DNA from: Suttonella sp. R2A3
GTDB lineage: Bacteria > Pseudomonadota > Gammaproteobacteria > Cardiobacteriales > Cardiobacteriaceae
Length of the DNA: 64,000 bases
Assembly: GCF_021513215.1 (NCBI RefSeq)
Contig: NZ_CP090975.1
Location: 1,881,001-1,945,000 of the forward strand
Reading direction: 5' to 3'
Positions 40,306 to 48,106 of this stretch are shown here, in pieces; the first letter of the stretch is position 1; each line of letters starts with the position of its first letter. The position numbers and the translations under genes were made by a program. A model generated the notes under the pieces. The model saw only the letters and a list, made by a program, of their open reading frames with translations. It did no database searches and was not told the DNA's origin.

Positions 40306-41118
40306 ATGATGCAATTTGAACGCAGTATTGAGCCATTAATCGAAGCGCGGATGGCGCAATTTACACGCAACGAACGCAATATCGCCGCACAATTTCTCGC
40401 TGGCATTGTCTTTGATGATCCCTCCAGTAAAGCGGTTGCGCAACAACTTAACACCTCAGAAGCCTCATTAACCCGCTTTGCGCAAAAATGCGGCTTTCGT
40501 GGCTTTCGCGAGTTTGTTTATGCTTATAGTCGACCTAATAAACAAACCCGTGAGGATTTTGTTCAACCCGTGCTCGCGAGCTATCAAGAGCTATTAAATA
40601 AAACGTATTCGATTGTCGATATGGCGCAAATTCGTCGTCTAACCGAGCACCTATTAAATAAAAAACGGGTGTATGTGTACGGCAAAGGCAGCTCAGGAAT
40701 GGTCGCGCGCGAGATGAAGCTTCGCTTTATGCGCATTGGTCTGGTTTGTGAGGCGATTACTGACGATGACATGATGCGTATGAACGTGGTGACCGTCGAT
40801 AAAGACTGTCTGGTGATAGGCATCAGCATCAGTGGGCGTACGCAGATTGTCGTCGATGCCTTGCAGGCTGCGGCTGAAGAAGGCGCGACCACCGTGCTAT
40901 TTACCGCGAATGAAGGGCGTCAGTTTGCCAAGATGTTTGATGAAGTGCTGCTGTTTGCAGTGAAAAACAATCTCGAATACGGACGGATGATTTCGCCGCA
41001 GTTTCCTGTATTGGTGGTGCTTGATATACTTTATGCTGATTATATGAACCGTAACAAAACGGCGCGCGAGACGATCTGGCAGCGGACCTACGACGCGTTG
41101 CAACAAAGCAAAGGATAA
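40306..41118 (+). CDS. RpiR-family transcriptional regulator (NanR/SiaR-like)
   Basis: Regulator of 270 residues with an N-terminal helix-turn-helix (KAVAQQLNTSEASLTRFAQKCGFRGFREF, about 46-75) and a C-terminal SIS domain (VYGKGSSGMVAREMKLRF, GISISGRTQIVVDAL) that senses a phosphosugar. SiaR/NanR proteins of this type repress nan/sia genes and respond to glucosamine-6-P or ManNAc-6-P. The best candidate operator is the palindrome at 35669-35700. It lies between siaQM and nanK in the same direction. Confidence 0.88.
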   Translation: MMQFERSIEPLIEARMAQFTRNERNIAAQFLAGIVFDDPSSKAVAQQLNTSEASLTRFAQKCGFRGFREFVYAYSRPNKQTREDFVQPVLASYQELLNKTYSIVDMAQIRRLTEHLLNKKRVYVYGKGSSGMVAREMKLRFMRIGLVCEAITDDDMMRMNVVTVDKDCLVIGISISGRTQIVVDALQAAAEEGATTVLFTANEGRQFAKMFDEVLLFAVKNNLEYGRMISPQFPVLVVLDILYADYMNRNKTARETIWQRTYDALQQSKG

Positions 41119-41120
41119 CC

Positions 41121-42011
41121 ATGCAGGTATTGAGTATCGATATCGGGGGCACGACGGTAAAGTCTGCGCTCTATCGTGAAGACGGCAGCGAAATAGCCGT
41201 ATTTCCTAGCGAAGAAACAGCCATTGTTGGCGGTAAGCAGCAGATAAGCGAACAAGTGATTGCGCTGTGCCAGCGTGTGGCACAAACGCACCGCTTAGAT
41301 GGCGTGGCGATTTCCTCTGCGGGCGTGATTGATCCGTTTCGTGGTGAGGTGGTGTTCGCTGGGCCTTCGATTCCCGGCTATAGCGGCACAGCGTTGAAGA
41401 TAGAAGTTGAGCGGGCGTGTGCGCTGCCGTGTGCGGTAGAAAACGATGTTAACGCGATGGCGTTAGGCGAGGCGTGGTTAGGCGCCGCGCAAGGCTGTGA
41501 TTCTGCGCTGTGTCTCACCCTTGGCACAGGCTTAGGTGGGGCGATTTTATTAAACGGCGAGCTGTGGCGCGGTCATCAGTTTAGCGCGGGTGAAATCGGT
41601 CATATTCCACTCGCAGGCGGTCGTCGCCTCGAAGAAGACGCGTCAACTCGAGCGATGCTGCGCGATTATCAAGTGCGCAGCGGTGAGCTGATTGATGGTC
41701 AGGCGTTTTTTAAGCGTATTGAAGCAGGCGAGGCGCAGGCTGAGGCGGCGTTAACCCACATGCTGGATGCGCTAACTACTGGTCTATTGGCAGCGGTTCA
41801 TCTGCTCAGCCCGCAAGCGATTATTATTGGTGGGGCAGTGGCGGCGCAAAGCCACATTCTAGAGCCACGCATACAGAGTCTATTAGCTGCGCGGGTCTCT
41901 TCAGCGCTGTTTATGCCGGAGATTGTTCGTTGTGCTGCGTTAGGCAATCGCGCGGGGCAAATCGGCGCACTTCGCTGGTTTTTACAAAGCCAAGCGGATA
42001 CCCACGATTAG
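41121..42011 (+). CDS. nanK: ROK-family kinase, likely N-acetylmannosamine kinase
   Basis: Sugar kinase of 296 residues with the ATP phosphate motif IDIGGTTVK (6-14), the sugar-site segments ENDVNAMALGEAWLGAA and GTGLGGAILLNG, and EIGHIPL with the ROK histidine. The ROK zinc motif CxCGxxGCxE is missing; at that place the sequence reads AGGRRLEEDASTRAML, as in zinc-free ROK kinases. Position after the RpiR gene (2-base gap) and within the nan cluster supports ManNAc 6-phosphorylation; another sugar cannot be excluded. Confidence 0.85.
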   Translation: MQVLSIDIGGTTVKSALYREDGSEIAVFPSEETAIVGGKQQISEQVIALCQRVAQTHRLDGVAISSAGVIDPFRGEVVFAGPSIPGYSGTALKIEVERACALPCAVENDVNAMALGEAWLGAAQGCDSALCLTLGTGLGGAILLNGELWRGHQFSAGEIGHIPLAGGRRLEEDASTRAMLRDYQVRSGELIDGQAFFKRIEAGEAQAEAALTHMLDALTTGLLAAVHLLSPQAIIIGGAVAAQSHILEPRIQSLLAARVSSALFMPEIVRCAALGNRAGQIGALRWFLQSQADTHD

Positions 42012-42025
42012 CAAAGCCTATTTAG

Positions 42026-42493
42026 CTATCGATCAGGCGATTCCATCATCTGCGCAATACGTTGCGCTGAGCTGACCAGCATTTGTTGCTCCCAGGTATC
42101 CAACGCATCAAACGCATCAATAAACGATTGTTGTAAGGTTTGCGGCGCGCCATCGAGCATGGTTTTGCCTTGCTTGGTGAGGCGTAAAAACACTTTTCGT
42201 TTATCATCGCTGCCGCGCTCGCGCTCTAATAAACCGCGCGATTCCAAACGACGTACGATATTGGTTACCGTTGCCTGCGACAGGGCAATCATATTCGAGA
42301 GTTCACCGGCAGAACACTCTGGCGCAAAATCGATCGCTTGCATGAGAATAATCTGTGGCATGGTGAGCCCTGTTTGTTGGCTGAGCTTTTTCGAATAAAT
42401 ATCACTCGCGCGGGTGATGCGTCGCAGCGCAATTAATAAGGTGCTACAGCGACGCAATGTTTCTTCGTTAGACAGCGTTTGCGGGCGATTCAT
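42026..42493 (-). CDS. MarR-family regulator (EctR-like)
   Basis: Winged-helix regulator of 155 residues. The DNA-binding part is CSAGELSNMIALSQATVTNIVRRLESRGLLERERGSDDKRKV (about 59-100), with the beta-wing at the end. It is divergent from ectA across a 114-base region. This is the arrangement of EctR regulators that repress ectABC-ask in methylotrophs, so osmotic control of the ectoine operon is the likely role. Confidence 0.85.
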   Translation of the reverse strand: MNRPQTLSNEETLRRCSTLLIALRRITRASDIYSKKLSQQTGLTMPQIILMQAIDFAPECSAGELSNMIALSQATVTNIVRRLESRGLLERERGSDDKRKVFLRLTKQGKTMLDGAPQTLQQSFIDAFDALDTWEQQMLVSSAQRIAQMMESPDR

Positions 42494-42545
42494 AGTGAGA
42501 GCAAAATTTTATCCATAACAGCTATTGTAAGGAAACTATTTAGTG

Positions 42546-42573
42546 TTGTAAATTCTTATTGAGTTGTTATACT
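42546..42573 (+). promoter_or_regulatory. Promoter of the ectoine operon
   Basis: TTGTAA (42546-42551) and TATACT (42568-42573) are 16 bases apart, 35 bases before ectA, in the region shared with the divergent MarR gene. AT-rich flanks suit binding of the regulator; no clean palindrome was found. Confidence 0.6.
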
Positions 42574-42607
42574 GTTGTCGAATTCATAAACGCAACCGGA
42601 GGTGGGT

Positions 42608-43108
42608 ATGTCAAATATCCCAACCAAGGGTGATATTCTCTTTCGCCAACCCACTGTTGAAGATGGGGCGGCGGTTCATGATCTCATCGCGGCGTGTAAG
42701 CCACTCGATGAAAACTCTCTCTACTGCAATTTGCTGCAATGTTCTCATTTTGCTGATTCAGCGGTGCTCGCTGAGCGCGATGGCGAAGTGGTCGGTTTTG
42801 TTTCGGCGTATCATTTGCCCGAACAGCCGAAAACACTCTTTGTTTGGCAGATTGCTGTATCAAAATCGGCACGCGGGCAAGGCCTTGCCAGTCGGATTCT
42901 CGATGAGGCAATAGCTCGCGGGAAACAACGCGGCGCAACGCATTTGCATACCACGATTACGCCGGATAACGAGGCATCTTGGGCAACGTTTCGCAAGCTT
43001 GCCGACCGTCTGAATACAGAACTCAATCACAAACCATTTTTTGAACGCGATAAGCATTTCGCTGGCCGTCATGATACTGAGGAATTATTGATCATCGGCC
43101 CGTTCTAA
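42608..43108 (+). CDS. ectA: L-2,4-diaminobutyrate N(gamma)-acetyltransferase
   Basis: GNAT enzyme of 166 residues, second step of ectoine synthesis. The family start FRQPTVEDGAAVHDLIAACKPLDENSLYCNLL and the acetyl-CoA loop ARGQGLASRIL are clear. A GGAGG ribosome site sits 5 bases before ATG 42608; an in-frame GTG 6 bases upstream overlaps it. First gene of the operon. Confidence 0.95.
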   Translation: MSNIPTKGDILFRQPTVEDGAAVHDLIAACKPLDENSLYCNLLQCSHFADSAVLAERDGEVVGFVSAYHLPEQPKTLFVWQIAVSKSARGQGLASRILDEAIARGKQRGATHLHTTITPDNEASWATFRKLADRLNTELNHKPFFERDKHFAGRHDTEELLIIGPF

Positions 43109-43146
43109 AGATCGCACACATTTATTTTCAACACTAAGGATATATT

Positions 43147-44397
43147 ATGGGTATTTTTAAAGAATTAGAGTCGAATGTTCGCGGCTACTGCCGCCATTTT
43201 GATGTTATTTTTAAGCGTGCAAAAAACGCAGAGTTATTTGATGTTGACGGCAATCGTTATATCGATTTTCTGGGCGGCGCCGGCACATTAAACTACGGCC
43301 ACAACAACGACAAAATTAAACCAGCACTGATTGATTACATCAATGAAGACGGTGTGACCCACGGTTTGGATATGCATACGGTGGCCAAAGAAGCGTTTAT
43401 CCGTTCGTTTGATGAGATTATTTTACAGCCGCGTGAGATGAGCTATCGTTTCCAGTTTGTCGGCCCAACCGGCACCAATGCGGTTGAAGCAGCGCTGAAA
43501 TTAGCGCGTAAAGTCACCGGTCGCCAGCATATTGTGTCGTTTACTAACGGTTTTCATGGCGCGACTATGGGTGCGGCAACGGTCTCTGCCAATCCAAAAT
43601 GGACCGCCGCAAGCAATATGCCACAAACTGGCGTGACTTTTATGCCGTACGACCGCTTCCATGAAGAAGATTGGGATTCATTGGCGTATTTAGAGAGTAT
43701 GCTCGCTGATGGCAGTTCAGGTCTGGAAAAACCAGCGGCGGTGATCGTTGAGTGTATCCAAGGCGAAGGGGGCTTAAACGCGGCACGTGGCGAATGGCTT
43801 AAAGAACTCAACCGCATTTGTGCTGAAAACGACATTCTGTTGATTGTCGATGACATCCAAGCAGGCTGTGGTCGCTCTGGCTGGTTCTTCTCGTTTGAAA
43901 AATTCGGTATTAAGCCGGATTTGATCACACTGTCTAAATCATTATCTGCCTATGGCTTGCCGATGGCGATTGTGCTGATTGGCGAAGGCTTAGATGTGTG
44001 GAGCCCGGGTGAGCACACCGGGACATTCCGTGGTAATAACCATGCCTTTGTGACTGCAAAACGCGCGTTAGAGCTGTATTGGCAGGACGATGCATTCCAG
44101 CAAGAAACTCGCCGTAAAGCGCAAATTCTTCACGACCGTTTTGCTGCGATTGTTGATCGTTATCCTGATCAATTACAACATCGTGGACGTGGTATGATGC
44201 AAGGTATCGCCTTTATGGAACAGCGTGAATTAGCTGCAGAGGTGAGTAAAAAAGCATTTGAAGAAAAATTGATTATTGAAACCAGCGGCTCGGATGATCA
44301 CGTGGTGAAATTCTTAGCGCCTTTAACGATTGAAGACGAAGTCCTCAACGAAGGGCTGGATATTCTTGATCAAGCGTTTGCGAAAGTATTAGATTAA
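43147..44397 (+). CDS. ectB: Diaminobutyrate--2-oxoglutarate transaminase
   Basis: PLP-dependent class III aminotransferase of 416 residues, first committed ectoine step: aspartate semialdehyde plus glutamate to diaminobutyrate. Segments GPTGTNAVEAALKLARK, the aspartate in VDDIQAGCGRSG and the PLP lysine in LSKSLSAYG (Lys264) are present. The last few codons (KVLD) and the following bases were copied in the ectC tandem duplication. Confidence 0.96.
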   Translation: MGIFKELESNVRGYCRHFDVIFKRAKNAELFDVDGNRYIDFLGGAGTLNYGHNNDKIKPALIDYINEDGVTHGLDMHTVAKEAFIRSFDEIILQPREMSYRFQFVGPTGTNAVEAALKLARKVTGRQHIVSFTNGFHGATMGAATVSANPKWTAASNMPQTGVTFMPYDRFHEEDWDSLAYLESMLADGSSGLEKPAAVIVECIQGEGGLNAARGEWLKELNRICAENDILLIVDDIQAGCGRSGWFFSFEKFGIKPDLITLSKSLSAYGLPMAIVLIGEGLDVWSPGEHTGTFRGNNHAFVTAKRALELYWQDDAFQQETRRKAQILHDRFAAIVDRYPDQLQHRGRGMMQGIAFMEQRELAAEVSKKAFEEKLIIETSGSDDHVVKFLAPLTIEDEVLNEGLDILDQAFAKVLD

Positions 44398-44406
44398 GGA
44401 GAAAAC

Positions 44407-44799
44407 ATGATTGTACGTACGTTAAAAGAATGTGAAGGAACGAGTCGTGAGGTTCATTCTGGCACAAAAACCTGGGACAGCGTACGTATGCTACTCAAAG
44501 AAGATGGAATGGGCTACTCGTTTCATATCACCACCGTTTATGCCGGTGTCGAAATGTACGTTCATTACAAACACCATCTTCAAGCGGTTTATTGCATGAG
44601 TGGCAACGGTGAGCTTGAATCCGTGGCCAATGGCGAAGTGCACCCCATCGAAGCGGGCACGCTCTATATCATGGATCAGTATGATAAACATAGATTGCGT
44701 GGTGGCACAGAAGACATGAAGCTGGCGTGTATATTTAACCCGCCGATCATTGGTCAAGAAGTGCACCGTCGTGATGGTTCATTTCCGCCAACCAAATGA
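44407..44799 (+). CDS. ectC: Ectoine synthase, copy 1
   Basis: Cupin enzyme of 130 residues that closes N-gamma-acetyl-diaminobutyrate to ectoine. It keeps the family start MIVRTLKECEGT, the TTVYAGVE segment and DKHRLRGG, which carry the Tyr, Glu and His linked to metal and catalysis. It differs from copy 2 next to the active site: VEMYVHYKHH where copy 2 and most family members read ETHIHYKHH-like sequence. The ribosome site AAGGAG is 5 bases upstream. It is the ectB-proximal copy of a tandem pair. Confidence 0.93.
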   Translation: MIVRTLKECEGTSREVHSGTKTWDSVRMLLKEDGMGYSFHITTVYAGVEMYVHYKHHLQAVYCMSGNGELESVANGEVHPIEAGTLYIMDQYDKHRLRGGTEDMKLACIFNPPIIGQEVHRRDGSFPPTK

Positions 44800-44811
44800 T
44801 TGCTTGAGCAC

Positions 44812-44925
44812 ACAAATGGGTGAAAATAGCGGCGAGTAATGAGCCGCCATCAAAGTGTTCTCAAACTATCTGGTTTAGCGCCTATGAACGCAACACAGCT
44901 CAATGTATCACCGCATTATCAAGGT
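44812..44925 (+). pseudogene. Remnant of the 5' end of the ectoine aspartate kinase gene
   Basis: About 110 bases between the ectC copies align without long gaps to 45353-45465, the start of ask. Shared blocks include CGCCATCAA, ATCTGGTT, GCTCAAT and ACCGCAT in the same order and spacing. The reading frame is broken by indels and a stop a few codons after an ATG at 44816. It ends where homology to the 3' end of ectB begins, which marks the duplication breakpoint. Confidence 0.88.
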
Positions 44926-44953
44926 TTATAAAAGTTTTAGATTAGGAGGAAAC

Positions 44954-45346
44954 ATGATTGTACGGAGATTAAAAGAATGTGAAGGTACGGACCGTCAGGT
45001 TCATTCTGAAACCAAAACATGGGACAGCGTGCGCATGCTGCTCAAAGATGATGGGATGGGCTTCTCGTTTCATATCACCACCATTTATGCCGGTGGTGAA
45101 ACGCACATCCATTACAAACACCACCTCGAATCGGTTTATTGCATGAGCGGTAACGGCGAGATCGAAACGCTGGCCGATGGCAAAGTGTACCCGATTAAAG
45201 AGGGCACGCTCTACATCTTAGATCAGAATGATGAGCATATCTTGCGTGGCGGCACCCAAGACATGAAGATGGCGTGTGTATTTAACCCGCCGATCACAGG
45301 GAATGAAGTACACCGTCCTGATGGATCGTATGCGCCAGCAGAATAA
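44954..45346 (+). CDS. ectC: Ectoine synthase, copy 2
   Basis: Second ectC, 130 residues, roughly three quarters identical to copy 1 by eye. It keeps the more typical active-site wording [22 protein letters not shown] and [11 protein letters not shown] 44954 follows AGGAGG and matches the start of copy 1; an ORF extension upstream runs through duplicated non-coding DNA and is rejected. The aspartate kinase gene starts 8 bases after its stop, as expected for the ancestral arrangement. Confidence 0.93.
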   Translation: MIVRRLKECEGTDRQVHSETKTWDSVRMLLKDDGMGFSFHITTIYAGGETHIHYKHHLESVYCMSGNGEIETLADGKVYPIKEGTLYILDQNDEHILRGGTQDMKMACVFNPPITGNEVHRPDGSYAPAE

Positions 45347-45353
45347 CGAGCTG

Positions 45354-46763
45354 ATGACACATACCGTAGAAAAAATTGGCGGCACATCGATGAGTCGCCA
45401 TCAAGATGTACTAAAAAACATCTGGTTACGCGCCGATGATAACGGCTCAATTTATAACCGCATCTTTGTTGTCTCAGCGTATGGTGGGATCACCGACGAG
45501 CTGTTAGAGCACAAAAAGAGTGGTCGCCCCGGCATTTATGGGCTTTTTGCCAGCGCTGAAGAGGGCAACGCCTGGCGCGATCAGATCGAGGTGGTGCGCG
45601 AAAAACTCGCCGAGATCAACGCCAACATGTTTGCTGATGAAGCGCTTCGCGAGCAAGCCGATAGCTTTATCAATACCCGCTTAGACGATGCGCGAGAAGT
45701 GCTCGGCAACCTTGAGCAAGTATGCGATTTTGGCCATTTCAACTTGAGCGAACAGCTCCTGCAAGTGCGCGAAATGCTCTCAGCGATTGGCGAAGCGCAC
45801 AGCGCGCATAACAGCGTGCTATTGCTTAAGCAACACGGTGTGAATGCACAATTTGTCGATCTCACCAATTGGCGCGCTGACCACCAGCCAAGTTTTGCTG
45901 GGCATATCGCTGATAAGCTTAACGGTATTGATCTGACGAACACGATGCCGATCGTTACAGGCTACACGCAATGCTGCGAAGGCCTGATGCGCACGTTTGA
46001 CCGTGGCTATAGCGAAATGACATTTTCGAAAATCGCCACAGTGACCGGCGCGAGCGAAGCGATTATCCACAAAGAATTTCACTTATCGAGCGCCGATCCG
46101 CGTTTGGTAGGCGAAGACAATGTGCGCCCGATCGGGCAAACGAACTATGATGTGGCCGATCAGCTGGCGAATCTGGGCATGGAGGCGATTCACCCGCGCG
46201 CAGGTGCAGGGTTGCGTAAAGCCGATATTATTTTGCGCATCAAAAACACCTTTGAACCAGAACATGAAGGTACGTATATCCGCGCTGATCATGATCCGGA
46301 AAAAGCGCAAGTCGATATCATCGCCGGTTCACAGAACGTTTGGGCGGTGGAAGTATTCGATCAGGATATGGTTGGTAAAACAAACTATTCACAGCGCATG
46401 GTGAACTGTATGTTTGCCGCGAAAATCCGCTTATTGGCGCAAGATTTTAACGCCAACACGGTCACGTTTTACGTCAAAGCGGATAAAAAGCGCATTTTGA
46501 AACTCGTCGAAGAGATTCAAAATGGCTATGCGGATGCGGATATTCGCTTAGAGAAAATTGCGATGGTAAGTGTGATCGGCGCGAATTTGAACATCGCAGA
46601 CTTATTGCATAACGCCTCTGGTGCGCTATATGAAGCAGGGATTCCTGTGCTGGCGACGCATCAGGCGATGCGCCAAGTCGATTTGATGTTTATGGTTGCT
46701 GATGAAGATTATGAAGGCACAGTCAAAGCCTTGCACCGCAAGCTGATTGAGCAAGCCGCGTAA
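45354..46763 (+). CDS. ask: Ectoine-associated aspartate kinase
   Basis: Aspartate kinase of 469 residues of the Ask_ect group, which supplies aspartyl phosphate to the ectoine pathway without feedback by lysine or threonine. The start VEKIGGTSMSRHQDVLKNIWL, the TFSKIATVTGASEAIIHKEF segment and two C-terminal ACT domains (IAMVSVIGANLNIADLL and later) are visible. ATG 45354 is chosen because the family start follows it. The gene ends in a terminator whose loop contains a TATAAT. Confidence 0.94.
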   Translation: MTHTVEKIGGTSMSRHQDVLKNIWLRADDNGSIYNRIFVVSAYGGITDELLEHKKSGRPGIYGLFASAEEGNAWRDQIEVVREKLAEINANMFADEALREQADSFINTRLDDAREVLGNLEQVCDFGHFNLSEQLLQVREMLSAIGEAHSAHNSVLLLKQHGVNAQFVDLTNWRADHQPSFAGHIADKLNGIDLTNTMPIVTGYTQCCEGLMRTFDRGYSEMTFSKIATVTGASEAIIHKEFHLSSADPRLVGEDNVRPIGQTNYDVADQLANLGMEAIHPRAGAGLRKADIILRIKNTFEPEHEGTYIRADHDPEKAQVDIIAGSQNVWAVEVFDQDMVGKTNYSQRMVNCMFAAKIRLLAQDFNANTVTFYVKADKKRILKLVEEIQNGYADADIRLEKIAMVSVIGANLNIADLLHNASGALYEAGIPVLATHQAMRQVDLMFMVADEDYEGTVKALHRKLIEQAA

Positions 46764-46798
46764 TCTCATAACCCACTGATTATCGCAACCGATCAACA

Positions 46799-46828
46799 GA
46801 CCGCGTTATAATAGGCGCGGTTTTTTTC
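46799..46828 (+). terminator. Intrinsic terminator of the ectoine operon
   Basis: Six-base arms ACCGCG (46800-46805) / CGCGGT (46816-46821) followed by seven T residues. The 10-base loop holds a perfect TATAAT (46807-46812), so the site may also serve as the -10 of prmB, 31 bases downstream. Confidence 0.8.
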
Positions 46829-46842
46829 AATGTAAGGAACAC

Positions 46843-47745
46843 ATGCAAGAATTACGCACCTTGCTCGATTGGCTACGCTATAGCGCGAGCGAACTCGCCC
46901 GTCACGACGTGTATTTTGGTCATGGGACCGATTCGCCGCTTGATGAAGCGGCTGCTTTGGTGCTTGGTATGCTATCGCTGCCTTATGACCTCAGCATGGA
47001 TTACTTTCATGCCCGAGTGACTGAACAAGAAGCCGCCATGCTTGCAGGTGCTTTGCAACGCCGTATTCATGAACGCGTACCTGTACCGTATATCACTCAG
47101 CGCACCCTTTACGGCGGCTATGATTTTTATGTCGATGAGCGGGTGCTCATTCCGCGTTCGCCAATTGCCGAGTTGATTGAGGAAAAATTGGCGCCTTGGT
47201 GGCCGGCAGAACAAGCGCCTGAGCGAGTGCTCGATTTGTGCTGTGGCAGTGGTTGTATTGGGATTCTTGCGAAAATGGCGCATCCTGAAGCGGAGGTCGT
47301 GCTCGCCGATATCGATGAAGATGCGTTGGCTGTTGCTGAGATCAACATCGACCGATTCGGCATGCGCGATTGCGGCATTGAAACCCTACAAAGCGATGGC
47401 TTTAGCCAGGTGCAAGGGCAATTCGATTGGATCTTATGCAACCCGCCGTATGTGGAAGCGCCAGAAATGGATGAGATTGCGCCAGAGTTTACCCATGAGC
47501 CGTTACACGCGCTAATCTCTGGCGAAGACGGACTGAACCTCACCCAGCAATTGCTTGCGCAAGCCGCGGATTACTTGACCCCAGAAGGGGTGCTGATTTT
47601 AGAAGTTGGGATGACAGACTACTTACTCGAAGAAGCTTACCCTGAGCTGGATTTTAGCTGGATCGAATTTACTCGCGGTGGGCAGGGCGTTTGTGCGATT
47701 AGCGCTGATGAGCTGATGGCGTGGCGTGAGGCTGGACTGGTGTAG
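46843..47745 (+). CDS. prmB: Ribosomal protein L3 N5-glutamine methyltransferase
   Basis: SAM-dependent methyltransferase of 300 residues that modifies a glutamine of L3. The SAM loop LDLCCGSGCIGILAK (about 127-141) and the NPPY catalytic motif (200-203) are intact, followed by EFTHEPLHALISGEDGL, which favours PrmB over PrmC. The N-terminal helical domain (LLDWLRYSASELARHDVYFGHGTD) also fits PrmB. Confidence 0.92.
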   Translation: MQELRTLLDWLRYSASELARHDVYFGHGTDSPLDEAAALVLGMLSLPYDLSMDYFHARVTEQEAAMLAGALQRRIHERVPVPYITQRTLYGGYDFYVDERVLIPRSPIAELIEEKLAPWWPAEQAPERVLDLCCGSGCIGILAKMAHPEAEVVLADIDEDALAVAEINIDRFGMRDCGIETLQSDGFSQVQGQFDWILCNPPYVEAPEMDEIAPEFTHEPLHALISGEDGLNLTQQLLAQAADYLTPEGVLILEVGMTDYLLEEAYPELDFSWIEFTRGGQGVCAISADELMAWREAGLV

Positions 47746-47851
47746 GTAGTTAAATTTTTGTTCATGTTGCTGTAAATTCGTCATGTTATGCTGAATATGT
47801 CTTTAAAATACATGGGTATAAAAGACAGAAATACACGTAAGGAGTTTAACT

Positions 47852-48058
47852 ATGAGCAGTATTGCAAAAGTCACCGAAGTCATCGCCGTTTCTGAAAAAA
47901 GCTTTGATGATGCGGTCAAAGAGGGCGTTAAGCGCGCGAATAAAACCTTAAAAAATGTCAAATCAGCCTGGGTATCAGATCATAGCGTGGAAGTAGAAAA
48001 AGGAAAAATCATCGCCTATAAAGTACGCCTGAAAGTGACCTTTGTATTAAACGACTAA
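47852..48058 (+). CDS. Dodecin family flavin-binding protein
   Basis: Small protein of 68 residues that forms hollow dodecamers storing flavin. It matches the dodecin family throughout: KVTEVIAVSEKSFDDAVKEGV, then the conserved Trp in SAWVSDHSVEVEKGKI, which stacks on the isoalloxazine ring. A good AAGGAG site precedes the ATG; a terminator follows. Confidence 0.93.
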   Translation: MSSIAKVTEVIAVSEKSFDDAVKEGVKRANKTLKNVKSAWVSDHSVEVEKGKIIAYKVRLKVTFVLND

Positions 48059-48076
48059 GCGTTTAAATCATAGATG

Positions 48077-48106
48077 AAAGCACCACCATTGAGTGGTGCT
48101 TTTTTA
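48077..48106 (+). terminator. Intrinsic terminator of dodecin gene
   Basis: Ten-base arms AAAGCACCAC / GTGGTGCTTT, loop CATTGA, followed by a T-run. Confidence 0.92.

Larger units (their letters stand above)
44370..45465 (+). repeat. Tandem duplication of ectC with flanking ectB end and ask start
   Basis: Two direct copies about 547 bases apart. Copy 1 runs from the 3' end of ectB (ATCAAG near 44370) through ectC into 44925. Copy 2 starts at a decayed ectB end (about 44918-44941, still reading AAGTTTTAGATTA) and runs through the second ectC into ask to about 45465. The non-coding ends have diverged more than the two ectC genes, so the event is old and both ectC copies were kept by selection. 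Confidence 0.85.

Noticed and set aside
44903-44953. N-terminal extension of the second ectC ORF
   Set aside because: It is translated from duplicated ectB/ask remnant DNA; the homologous start at 44954 has a strong ribosome site.
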